NCBI GenBank assembly: GCA_020226215.1
Contig: CM035234.1
Location: 18,752,713-18,816,712, forward strand
Direction: 5' to 3'
Origin: Sindora glabra
Lineage: Eukaryota > Streptophyta > Magnoliopsida > Fabales > Fabaceae
DNA: 64,000 nt
In this document: positions 12,497 to 23,700 of the stretch, piece after piece
Position numbering within the stretch: the first letter of the stretch is position 1
Layout of the letters: every line of letters begins with the position of its first letter
Program-made: the position numbers and the translations under genes
The notes under the pieces: model-generated
Database searches by the model: none
Seen by the model: the letters and a program-made list of their open reading frames with translations, nothing else
What the model was told of the DNA's origin: nothing

Positions 12497-12878
12497 TTGG
12501 TTCGTCTGGTTGGGGGGGGGGGGAAATGAATTTTGAAAATTTATTTTCTAACTTCTTTTATTTGGATATTCAAAAATTTTAATTAATAGAAAAATAAATT
12601 CTGATTAATTAGAAAGTTATATTATTTTTAAGGAAAATAACTTTTTATTTTAAAAAATAAAATTTATTTTTCTTATTACTCAGTATATTTATATCCAATT
12701 AAATTTTTTACCTTTTCACTTTGTTACGAAATTGTGATCACAAGTAAAATTTATTTTTATTTATTAAATATTTTATGGTGAATGTTCTATTTTTATTTTT
12801 ATAAAATTTATTTTTAAATATGTTTTCTTAGAAAAATATTTTTTAAAAATTTTATTTTCCCTGGAAACAAACGGACCC
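12497..12878. mobile_element. Possible nested MITE inside the Pack-MULE
   Basis: This AT-rich block of about 380 bp has ends resembling an inverted repeat. The left end is GGTTCGTCTGGTTGGGGG; the right end, reverse-complemented, is GGGTCCGTTTGTTTCC. Both lead into GGAAA. The right end abuts the stop codon of the captured DUF1677 sequence. No convincing target duplication was found, so the call is tentative. Confidence 0.4.
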
Positions 12879-13245
12879 TTAGTACAATCCGAAAGTTGAA
12901 GAATTAACCACCTGTGAACTACTTGGTGACATTGAATACTTCTTTGACGAAGCCATTGCTGCTGTCAATGACAACAAATCGCTCAATCTTCTCCTTAACA
13001 TCTGCCTCATGTTTGCCACTTGAACTGCTAGATTTGACTTGGACTTCTGGCATAACAACATGTGAGCTTTTACAGTTTCGATGGCGAAAATCAGCTTCTT
13101 CTCTGTGCTGACTTCGTCTCTGACTACTTCTGAGCACAATCCAAACTACCATTTTTTGTCGAATTGCAACTTCACTGATGTAACCTTGTGTGCAATCTTC
13201 TTTCGAAGCACAGCAGTCGCACTTGACCAATGTTCTTATGGGCAT
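12879..13245 (-). pseudogene. Captured, frameshifted DUF1677-like coding sequence
   Basis: On the minus strand an ATG at 13245 opens MPIRTLVKCDCCASKEDC, then TQGYISEV and QKMVVWI, the cysteine-rich start of plant DUF1677 proteins (family pattern C-x-x-C...W-I-C-G-L-C). At about 13142-13131 the frame breaks. The second frame continues CSEVVRDEVSTEKK, then KAHMLLCQKSK, NMRQMLRRRLSDL and SSTFGLY, ending at a TAA at 12881-12879. This is the family's C-terminal half, including the conserved AMRQMLRR-type motif. The W-I-C-G-L-C block is lost at the break. The role of DUF1677 proteins is unknown. The copy sits inside MULE inverted repeats, so it looks transduplicated from a host locus and decayed. 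Confidence 0.75.
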
Positions 13246-13845
13246 TGATCACGTAATCACGAACAGTAATAGCATAGCTGTAGTGGTGTTATGGAGCAAT
13301 GGGTGAGCGGCCAATGTTACTTGAGATTGAATGGCATCAGAGAGAGACCGGGAGGAAAAGTGAGGGGGGAAAGAGAAGAGCTTGCGAAGAACTTTACAAA
13401 AAGGAAGAAGATGAAAAAGAAAAGAAGAAAGAAAAAGGAAAATATATGATTTTAAAAATGCGAAGAAAGAGCGTTTACTTAAAGGAAAAAAGTGAAAATA
13501 CATTTAGGTAGTACAAATTCCACACATTAATCAAGTGTACGATTTAAATTTATTTGTCATTAAAACAAGTTGTTAAGGATTTAAATTTAATTTATTATCT
13601 ATATAAAATATTTTATATTATTAATGAATAAAAAAAGATGAGTCATTAAAAAAATAATAATGATTAAAAATTTTTATTTTTTAATATTTTTTTTATTAAT
13701 ATGATAATATATAAATGATTAATAGTATAAAATTAATTTATATTAACAGTGAATTAAATTTAAATCTTTTAAATAACATTTAAACTTTTAATAAGTTATA
13801 ATTTTTGACTTTATTATTTTTCAACTTATTAACTTGTGAATATCT

Positions 13846-13846
<1 letters not shown>

Positions 13847-13904
<58 letters not shown>
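13847..13904. repeat. (TAA)n microsatellite
   Basis: About 19 uninterrupted TAA/ATA units inside the Mutator-like element. Likely length-polymorphic. Confidence 0.95.
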
Positions 13905-13905
<1 letters not shown>

Positions 13906-14353
13906 TTTAGATTTTACATTTAATAAATAATAATTTATTTGATTTTTAAAATAAATATTAGTAAAATTGCAGTTTGTTTATGACTCGTTAAGTAAGTGAT
14001 GTAATAAAAATAGAGTTTCAATTATATTATTATTAAGTTTAAAATTTAATAAAACATTAATGCCATTTAATAATTTAATATAATTATTCAATATTTAAAA
14101 ATAAATAATAATTTTATACATTTAAAATTCTAACAAATATTTTTATTAACTTTTTCTCTTTATTTCTTTTTCGTTTTTTTCTTTCCACCTCAACACTGCG
14201 ATTTGTTATTTTAACGGAAGTGAGACATCAGGACCAAAGTTGCTCTTATTTGATTTTAAAAAGACCAAAATAGAATTTTATATTTGAAGGGGATCAAATG
14301 CAATTAGAATGAGTATTAGAGGGACCAATTATATAATTTAAGCCTTAATTTTA

Positions 14354-17300
14354 TAAACAGCTTTTGGTTTTTATGTTTTATAAGCAAAAATTCTTATTTG
14401 GTAAGTGTTTTATAATCAATTTTTATGGACCATATTTTTAAATGCGTAATTTAAAAACAGACAAATAGAACTAACTTTTAAGTATTTTCTTAAGTTGCTT
14501 TTGTTGTTCTTGATAGCAATTTTGTATTTAAATATTTTTTTTTTATTTGCTCCGCCGATGCGCCAATCATTCTCTTTTGTTCTTTGTTGTTCTAATCTAA
14601 AAATAGTTTTTTAAATAATTTTTTAAATCAATTTAAAAGCATATTTTTAACAGACAGCAAAATTTGGTTTTGTTTAAACTTTGATCCTTTTGTGCCAGTA
14701 TTATGCTTGAAGAAATTCTTACATAAATTAGGTAAAAGTTGACGTCTCGAGCGACATTCCATAATTTTTAGAAAGTTTTCTACTCCTTGGCATTTTCGAT
14801 TTTATTCAGAAATTTTTGTGCCATTTCGAGTTCCATTCTGAAATTTTGCATGTGAGTGCAGTGGTTTTGACTCTCATCATTATAAAAAGAAAAAGAATAA
14901 AAAAATTCAGTTTTCAATTGGTTTGTTTGGCATGGCGGAGTTCATACCAAAGTCAGGTGTAAAATATATTGAAAACCAAAGTTCACTTTTGTAGTTTCTA
15001 TTCACTCGAATTTCTATGAGATAAATGCTTCATAAATACTGTACGCAACAAAAATTGGAATTTAAAATTAAATTTCAAATTTTTTATATCTATTAGATTA
15101 AATTTTACAAATTTATTCTTTTATTTTATATTTAATGATAGTTCTTAATTTGTATTTAAATTTTTGAATCCATTTTCGATTTATTTAAGATTGTTGTAAA
15201 TGATTTTCTACCACTGTATCAAACAAGTCATCATTCATGTGGTTTGAATGGACAGATTTGAATTAGATATAGACCATTGTGGACTTATTTATATATTTAT
15301 TACTCATTAAAGGTTTTCATGAATTAAACATGCAAGGAATTGAAGCAAAATTCCAATAATAATTTAAAACTGACATTGTTTAAAATCTTTAGTCTAATAA
15401 AATGTGTTTTACATTTGTATTAAATTTTTTTGTTAGTAATTTATTTTGAATTGTCCAGCACACGTGTTAAAAATCAAATTGGCCGAAAGAATTTACCAAG
15501 AAAAACATAATTACATGAAAACTAAAAACAAAATTGGAGCATGAAAGCTAAATAAAATAGAAAAAAAAATCAAGTATACAACAAACCAAGAAAAAACAAT
15601 GTTGAAAATCTAATATTAAACATTGTGCAAGGGCTGGTCGATGGTCCTATTAATTTCGAATTACTTGTATAATATAAATTTTATACAAATATTTCTTAGA
15701 GAGATTATTTGGATCTAACCTTTTTTTTTTTTTTTTTTTTGTGAATGGCTTTCTATTCAATCAAGAAAATAATGAACATAACGATCACAGCTAGGAATCT
15801 AGTATTTATAAAGGAAAATTTTGCTGTATTTACCAGATTAGTGAACAAAAAATGAAACTGACTGATTTTTTTTATAGTAATATCATCCTAAATGTCTAAT
15901 GGGCCAGATTCAATTGGCAGGGCTAAACTCGTTCTCGACAAGTTAGACCTAACTTATTCTGACATAAATATTAATCATTACAATGATTAGGCCTAATTCG
16001 ACAAGTCCATTCCCATTAGACCACATAATAAAAGCACATACGACTTATGCACACAACTGAAAATTTGACAATTCACGCCTCGGAGAACGCATTTACTAAA
16101 TGAGATTTTTCCAACTCACGGCTTATGTGTCCATCTTTTGTTGCCAGATTTCACTAAAACTTATAAAAAGGTCAAGATATGCGTGCTTTAGATGATCTAT
16201 AATCTTCTATTATTATTTTATCTTACTTGAATACTAATTTAAATATCGAAATATATTTGATGAATTATTTTTACCATATGTCTAACATTTCCTTCTTGTA
16301 CAAGCAGTTTATCTAATTTGACGTGCCTAGTCGACATATTAGTTATCTAAAGAGATATCAAATAAGATAAATGTTTAACCATTTAGATTTGTTCTTACGT
16401 ATAAACGAATATATGGTTATATCAAAAAATGAAATTGGATGAAGTTTTTTTTTCTTTGAACAACGTAAATAATTAACTAAAACAGATTTCATCTTAAGTA
16501 TAAGGGTGCTTTTGGAAGATGTGACAATATAGGATAAGATGAGTAATTATCATAATATAAGATATTAAAAGGATAAAATATAAAACTATTAAATGTTTGA
16601 TAAATAATCATTTAAAGAATTTGATAGTATAAACTTATATTATCATGTTTTTGTTATTAGATATGTATATAATATGATAATATTAAATATTTTATGTCGA
16701 CAAGACTGATCTTCTTTTAAAAACATTTCCTAGCATGGTTATTTTGTAGTATTTGATAATTATATTTTTTAATATTTTATAATGACTTTAATTAACAATA
16801 ATTGATATATTTATTATATTTTTACTTGTTTTATATGTAAACAATAAATATTAATATTTTAAGGCTAAAATAGGTTATGACTAAATTATAAATGTTCAAT
16901 AAGTTAAAAATAAGTTAAGGTTAAATTATCAACATTTTTTAAACCTAAATTAATGATTTATTTTTAAGTTTAAATTAGGATAAACAGTAATTATTAATGA
17001 GGATAGAGTGATATAAAAATAAATTGAAGCTAAATTAGAAATGATAACTTTTATTTTAATCCTATCTTGTTATAACAGATTTAGAGGAAGAGAATTAATT
17101 TATGACTAGATTATATTATACTATCTTTTCTAAGACCTAAACACTTGAATAAATATAACAGTATTTACTTATATTATGTATATCTCTTATATGATACACT
17201 AGGTAGGTTAAAATTAAAGTTAGACATAATAAAATAAATTGAACATCTAGTACCAGTGATAATTATTATAACGAACAAAAGATAAAGTTAAATGAAGTTT

Positions 17301-18889
17301 AATTTTATCTACATTCATTTGGGAGACCTTTATCTTATTTTTGAAATAAAAATATTATTTTCGTAAAAGAGACAGTTAAAAAATACACGAGGATCCACAT
17401 TTTAAGATCTATATATTTTCTATTTTTAAATTTACATTTATCTATCTCTTATTAGAAAAAAAAAAGTTCCTTCTTTAAAAGTAAAAGAAATTTTCTTCTT
17501 ATCTTTGACAACAAAACGATTAAACAATACAACATTAACTCAATATAACATTTATTTGGTAAGGTAATGATTGACTCCACCCGTTTATGGAAAAAAATAA
17601 AAAAAATTATGCATACAAGTAAGTTAAACCAGTACTACTAAATACATAGATAACCTTCACAAATAATGAATTGATTCACACGAATCAAAATGCGATACAT
17701 ATATATACAAATTGATACACTATAATGAACAAATCCTTTTACTTTTAATGAAAATATTAAAATTTTGGAAAGACTCGCAATGATTATAAGCATTGATGAT
17801 CAAGTTTTTTATCTGATGAGAACTATTTATTATTCATTTTGAATTTTAATTTTGATGTATTATTTTATATTTATGTTTTCTTCCAACTTGCTATGTTTTT
17901 ATTATTTTTTAGAAGTTTTTGTGAATTTTAAAATTTGATATGAAACCTTAAATTCAATTGTTTCAAAATTGTGTAGATATGTTAATTAATTTTCTCTTCT
18001 GTTTCATATTTAATATTATTAATTAGTAATAAAAATTATCTCTAATTTTAAAAAATTATAGAGATTATATAAATTTTTTATACATACATGTCAAAGTGAA
18101 TCAAATAATATTTTTACGTATATTGCATACTCTATTTGTTATATCTACTAAACATACCCGCCATGAATCAAAATTCTGTTACAATATATATATCAAACCC
18201 ATACCATATTATATATTGAAACACATCGTGATTTTGGTAATACTAATTAAAACAATTAAATATTTGATAGATAAATAGATATAGGTTATAGTAGCATAAA
18301 ATCAACTTGAAATTGAAAAGAAATAATGCAATAATTTTATGTATAATTGAATGAATTTCAAAATATAAAAGCAAATTATATCTATTCTTTTAGAGTATAA
18401 AACTAGCATGACATAAGAGGGTCCAAATTCATTTCTATTAGCTTGGTTTTCTGCATCTTCGCGAAGCTGATGACTATAGACGACAACAAGGCGTAAACCT
18501 CACAAAATTAATTATTTCCGTTTGATGCACAATGATGCTAGTTGTAATATGTGATAATTAATTGACTTTTATATAATTTTGTAAAAAATAAAATTACATA
18601 TTACATCATTCTATGTACCCACCTCATGAAATCAAAATCATAATAAAGATTTGGTAAATATTGGAAGGAAGAGTATGCCGGAAAATGAAATAATTTGGCC
18701 TTTTGCCTAAAGAGGATGGAGGTGGTAGCTTGTAAGAGAAAAGAAGGAGATACACTGACTAAAAAAAGTTATAGATTACTTGCCGACATCGTTAAAAATG
18801 TTTAAACCCCCTTTCGGCTATCTGAACTTCCCTCGTTATGAATTTTGCTCTTAGGTCCCTCTATTACTGGATTATTTAGGACTAGGGTA
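14354..18889. other. AT-rich intergenic DNA, nothing recognised
   Basis: About 4.5 kb without convincing coding potential on either strand. It holds a 20-base T-run at about 15721-15740. A block at about 16505-17150 has weakly complementary ends (GTGCTTTTGGAAGAT against GTGTTTAGGTCTTAG) and could be an old MITE, but this is not supportable. The 60-residue frame at 18096 is compositionally AT-driven. Confidence 0.5.
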
Positions 18890-20570
18890 CCACCCCACCT
18901 CGGTCCATTCATTGTAGTCAACCGTCAACCCCGGCTCTTATTTTCCTACCTACGCTAGCTAGCCTTACTTGAATCTTGCTGGTCAATGACCACCTCGCCC
19001 GCAATCCAGCTTCGATCTCATTCACGCGTTTGCTTAATAAGCGCGTCCTCCTAAGGGTTTGTTTGGACAAAAGAGAGATAAGGAGAGAAAGAAAATAAAG
19101 AGAGAAAATATATTTTTTTATGTACTATTTGATAAGCAAGAAAATGAAGAAGAAATAAAATAGGAAAAAAGTAAATTTTTTAATTTGGTAGAGTAAAAAA
19201 GTAAGAAGAAAGAAAAATTAATAAATTGAAATGATAATGTACTTAAGACAAATTCGATGCAAATTTTTCACTCAATGTATTCTTAATGCTAATTGGTGAA
19301 AATTTTCATTTCAATAAGTTATTAAAGACATAATATTATAATTATCATTATAATAATAAACAAATATATTCCGAATAAATTAAATTAAGAAGTTTATGAC
19401 TAATCTATGATAACTAAATTATTATTTGGGATTGGCAAAAATGTATTAATTTCTATAAAATAGTTGTAATATTTTATACGTAAATATAATTAAATTTTAA
19501 TGCATAACTTAATATCTTCATATTAAAATAGCAACAAAAATATTTTTATTTAGTTCAATTATCATCAATAATTTATTACAAATTATTTATATACAAGTTG
19601 TTAATGTCATACTTAATTTTAGATCAATTGATAAATTTTTTAAAAAATTTAATTATTCAATTCAATTATTATTAATGGATTTGTAGCTTTTAGAGGCTTC
19701 CTGTCTTTGCTAAAAATTAGGTAAAATGAAAAGGTTAAAAAGGGAAGAAAATTATTTTATTTTTCATTATATTTTCATTTGCAATTTCTCTCCACAATGG
19801 GAAAGAAGGAAAAAAAAAATAGTGGACCCCACTGTTAATTTCTTTTCTAATTTTTCTCTTTCTCATTTTCTCCTCAATATCCAAATAATAGAAAATGCTT
19901 TATCTTCTCTAATTTCCCTTTTAAAATTTCTCTCCCTCTATTTCTCTCATTCCAAACAAGTTATTAACATAGACAAATTTCCGATACAAGTATAGTATTA
20001 AGTAACACTTACGTTATTGTTCGTCTTGCCCTTTACTACTTTGCAGGTGTCAATGCGTATACACAAATCTTGTCTTACATCTTCGTATGGATAGAGATAC
20101 CCTCCAATTACATCGACTATATATGCTCATTAGGTACGCAATGTGTTCGCTTAACAAGTGTGCCCTTTTAGTACAAACAAACCCTCAATATACGTACAAT
20201 ATTCAGTAGTACCTGCAACATTATTCGTCTCACTCTCCATCACTATTCAAGTGCCAAGGCTCATACACAGATTTTGTTATATCTTTTTGTATGGATAGAA
20301 ACACTCTCTCATTACATGGCTGTGTAAGCCCCTGAATTACGCTTGTGTTCGCATAATAAGTGTGTCCTCCTAATACAGACAAATCCTCCATATTCAATAG
20401 TACTTGTACCAGTGTTTGCCTTAATCTTCACTACTATGTAGGTGTCAACACCCATACACAAATCTTGTTTTATCTCCTCGTACGGATCCGCCACATGGCA
20501 ATATAAGCCCTTCAGGTTAGGTATGCATTGTGGACTCCAAGTTATTTTGCTTACTCTTTTCATACACATG
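18890..20570. repeat. Array of diverged ~180-bp tandem units, interrupted by a MITE
   Basis: Units at about 18890-19056 (split by the MITE), 20006-20180, 20205-20395 and 20396-20560 repeat one pattern. Each has GGTGTCAA...CATACACAAATCTTGT, then a CTTCGTATGGATAGA-like block, a GTTCGCATAATAAGTGTG-like block and CCTCCTAATACAGACAAATC. Similarity between units is moderate, so the array is old. The interior frame at 20312-20569 (minus) is a by-product of the repeat. No similarity to a known gene. Confidence 0.7.
19057..19965. mobile_element. MITE with ~36-bp inverted repeats inserted in the tandem array
   Basis: The left end is GGGTTTGTTTGGACAAAAGA and the right end, reverse-complemented, AACTTGTTTGGAATGAGAGA. 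Both continue into GGAGAGAAA-type sequence. The flanks rejoin cleanly: left ...CCTCCTAA and right ATTAACATAGACAAAT together match the CCTCCTAATACAGACAAAT of an uninterrupted unit. This supports insertion at a TAA-type site. No transposase frame. Confidence 0.7.
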
Positions 20571-20764
20571 TATAAATTCTCATGGAAAACTTCTCTTCAT
20601 CGTCACCGGTGTTTGGTCACCTTATAGATCCATAACAACAACAACTTAAAAAATAGAAGACTTGCACACGCAAACAAGATCTTTAATCTATAGAAATTTG
20701 GGTCACTTACTCGAATGTCTGGTATTGTTTATATTTTTAAGAAGGTGTTTGTTATGGTGTTTCC

Positions 20765-23700
20765 CCGAATTTCAAACCTTATGGTAATGTAGCAAATTAT
20801 GAAGTCATTATATTGAAACCGTTCAATCACATCAATGAATTTGATTAAACAATTTCAATTTAATAGTTTTTTAAATTACTACATTATCTCATATTTCAAA
20901 ATTTTACGGATACCATAAAATTTATCTTTAAATAATTTAAGCTTCGTTTATTTCATTAAAAAGTATATTTGTAAAAAAATATCATTTACATATATTATCA
21001 AAATGGTGATATGCTATTTATATTAATAATTAAAAAAATGATACTTAAAATTATAATAATGAAGAAAATAAGTTTTTTTGAAAGAAGAAAATTAATTTTC
21101 TTAAATTCTTTATATTTATATACATGTGAAATGGACCCCAAGTCCAAGGGTTACCTGCTAGCTTGAACTTCGAGAGGTCATAAATAATCAATGTTGTGTT
21201 CATTTTTTACATGAGCTTATGTGATTTTTTATATTTTAAATATTTAGAGACTTTTAATCTAATTTAATATAATGGACAACGGTCTAATGTAATTTTTTTA
21301 GTCTTACTTGACTAATTTATTTCACAAAATAAAAAAAATTCTAATTTGTCAATTAAAATTAAAAAAAAGATCTTTTTAATCCAATATAATCCAATGTTCT
21401 CTTAAACACTTCATATTTTTTTGCCACATCCAAGATTCAATCCTTATATGTGTATATCAAAAATGGTTTAATCCAATATTTTTAAAACTTGGCTTGGCTA
21501 TCAACCTTTATCAAGCTTGTAAGATGAGGTGGTCTGAGTTGAATTGATACAACTAGTTAAATCAAATAGTTGAACTGATTATTATATTTTACAATTTTTA
21601 TATATAATAAATTATACATTACATGTATGCATATAAAAGATAAATAACAAAACACAAATAAATATTAATCTTACTGCAATCATAATAATCATCCAACATA
21701 ATTTTAGTTTAAATAAAAGGTAAATAACAAAAATTTTGTCTTTATAGGAAAATTGATATAAAAAACCTTCAAGGTAGCTAAAGTATAATTTTTTGTATCC
21801 AAATTACAAGGCTATTATTTATTAAGAATTTGTATTTTAATGAATTCGATTTTAAATACATTAGTAGAACATTACCCTTGATATATACTCCAATAAAGTA
21901 AATATAATAATAATTCATATTGTAATAAATAGATAATAAAGTTATAGCCCTAAAAATTTAAAAAATACCTCTTATATATACTCTAATATAAAGTAAATAT
22001 AATAACAATTATAATAGGCTTTTAGATTGGACTTTGTAAAAAAAATGAACGAAATAGATCAATTGGGTGGCCAATTTGATAAGATTTTTATTGACCTAAC
22101 CTAGATTTTTACCTAGAATAGGTTTGTGGATTTATGCAATTTATTTTAAGGCTTGAGTGTCAGTTTGATTGGTTGAATTGGTAAAACAACTTTAAGTATA
22201 AAAATATTAGTTTAATTATTTTTCCTATTACCAAAAAAAAAGAAAGAAATTAATGCATGTTACCTATGAGCTTTGCAGCTTACCCAAATTTGCTTGTTAA
22301 AATTATAGGCTCATGCAAATAAATCTATGTGGGTCTAAACTTGTACAAGCTTGGTATGCCCCATCTTGTTTGTTCCATTTTATATGTTTATATAATTAAT
22401 ATTAAATAAATAAATAAAATATTTTATCTTATTTTAATATTTTATAATAATATTTTATAAAAAATATATCTATCAAAACAAATGGAACCTTAGTTAAAAA
22501 TTTGCATTTGATTATTACTAGGATTTCTTAGGTAGGTTTTATTTTTCCTAAAAATAGGCTCCATTCTTTTCTCTCTTCCTATTGTAGTAACCTCTTTTTG
22601 TATAATCAAAATAACATTTAGGTTATATTTGATTTGATAGAAAATATTTTTTATAAATTATTAAAATAAAAAATATTTTATCTATTTAATATTAAATGTG
22701 AAGAATTCAAGAATTGTTTTATTATTACATTCATAGGTATCATTTTTCAATTATAAACGCAAATGACATGTCACCCATATGTCAATATATGTACAAACAA
22801 AATTTTCTTACAAAGAATACTTTTTGATTAAATAAACATAACTTGAGATAAATAATTTTTACTTCAAATAATGTTCCTTGACTTTAAAAAGGATTTATTT
22901 TCTTATATCCTCAATTTGTTTTGTGTATGCGAGGGGAGTAATTTTGCCATTTCTACTAAAGAGAACTGGATGACTTCCTCCAGAGAAAGCAAATTGCCTC
23001 TTCACCGCCAATGGGCTAAGGGGATTGCGTGTAGATCAGGAAATATGCCTTCTTGTAAGCATCCCACTGTATTAATCTAAATCCGAGATCTGTCATCATC
23101 ACTTGCAAATGCTATGATTCCCTATATCTATCATATCTTTAATTTAGTGTTCCTATCAAAATAGGTCACTTTTGCCTTGAGCCAATGGCAAAACCTTAGG
23201 GAGAGATTTCTTCCGTTCTAAAAGATGAAACACTGAGACTAGATTTAGTTATTTTCTATTATTTTATTTTTTAACAAAGATATTTAGAAATAGAATAAAT
23301 TATTTCACTTTAAAATTAAAATATATTATCAATTTTTTAATAATTTAAAATGATATTCACAAAATACATTAAATAGTGAACTAATAGTGAGGAATTTGAA
23401 TAATTTATTGAAAGTTAAAAGTTCAAACTTTCTTGCTCTTTATGTAACAAAAAGGAATGTCAATTTTGAAATTCGTCAATAAATTTAACATAAGACAACT
23501 TGGTATTTTATAAAAAAATTAAAAAAAAAATTCAACGTGCAAATTGCCATATATTGCGTTATCCTAATATTTAACCATTAACAATCCTTTCAAATTTTTT
23601 CAAAAAAAAAAATAGAATTATTTTTTTATTTATTAAAATCCAACCTAATCCGCAACAAATTGAAGATATTTTATTTTCTTCCCATCAAGCATCAACTCTG

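Larger units (their letters stand above)
11841..14353. mobile_element. Mutator-like element (Pack-MULE) with perfect 9-bp target-site duplication
   Basis: The element is 11850-14344 (2,495 bp), flanked on both sides by TTAATTTTA (11841-11849 and 14345-14353). This exact 9-bp duplication is diagnostic of Mutator transposition. The terminal inverted repeats are about 140 bp long. The left end begins GGCTTAATTATATTTTGATC and the right end, reverse-complemented, GGCTTAAATTATATAATTGG. They stay alignable through TTCTATTTTG and ACTTCCGTTAA at roughly two-thirds identity by eye. No MURA transposase is seen. Instead the interior carries a host-like DUF1677 sequence, a nested AT-rich insertion and a (TAA)n microsatellite. 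Confidence 0.9.

Noticed and set aside
13249..13503. 84-codon minus-strand frame upstream of the DUF1677 fragment
   Set aside because: Low-complexity F/L/S-rich translation from a purine-rich tract. It is probably captured untranslated sequence or filler, and no domain is seen.
16505..17150. Possible MITE
   Set aside because: End complementarity is too weak and no target duplication was found.
22931..23110. Confident box C/D snoRNA call
   Set aside because: Only the C and D motifs are present. There is no terminal stem and no recognised guide match, so it was kept as a low-interest finding and not annotated.
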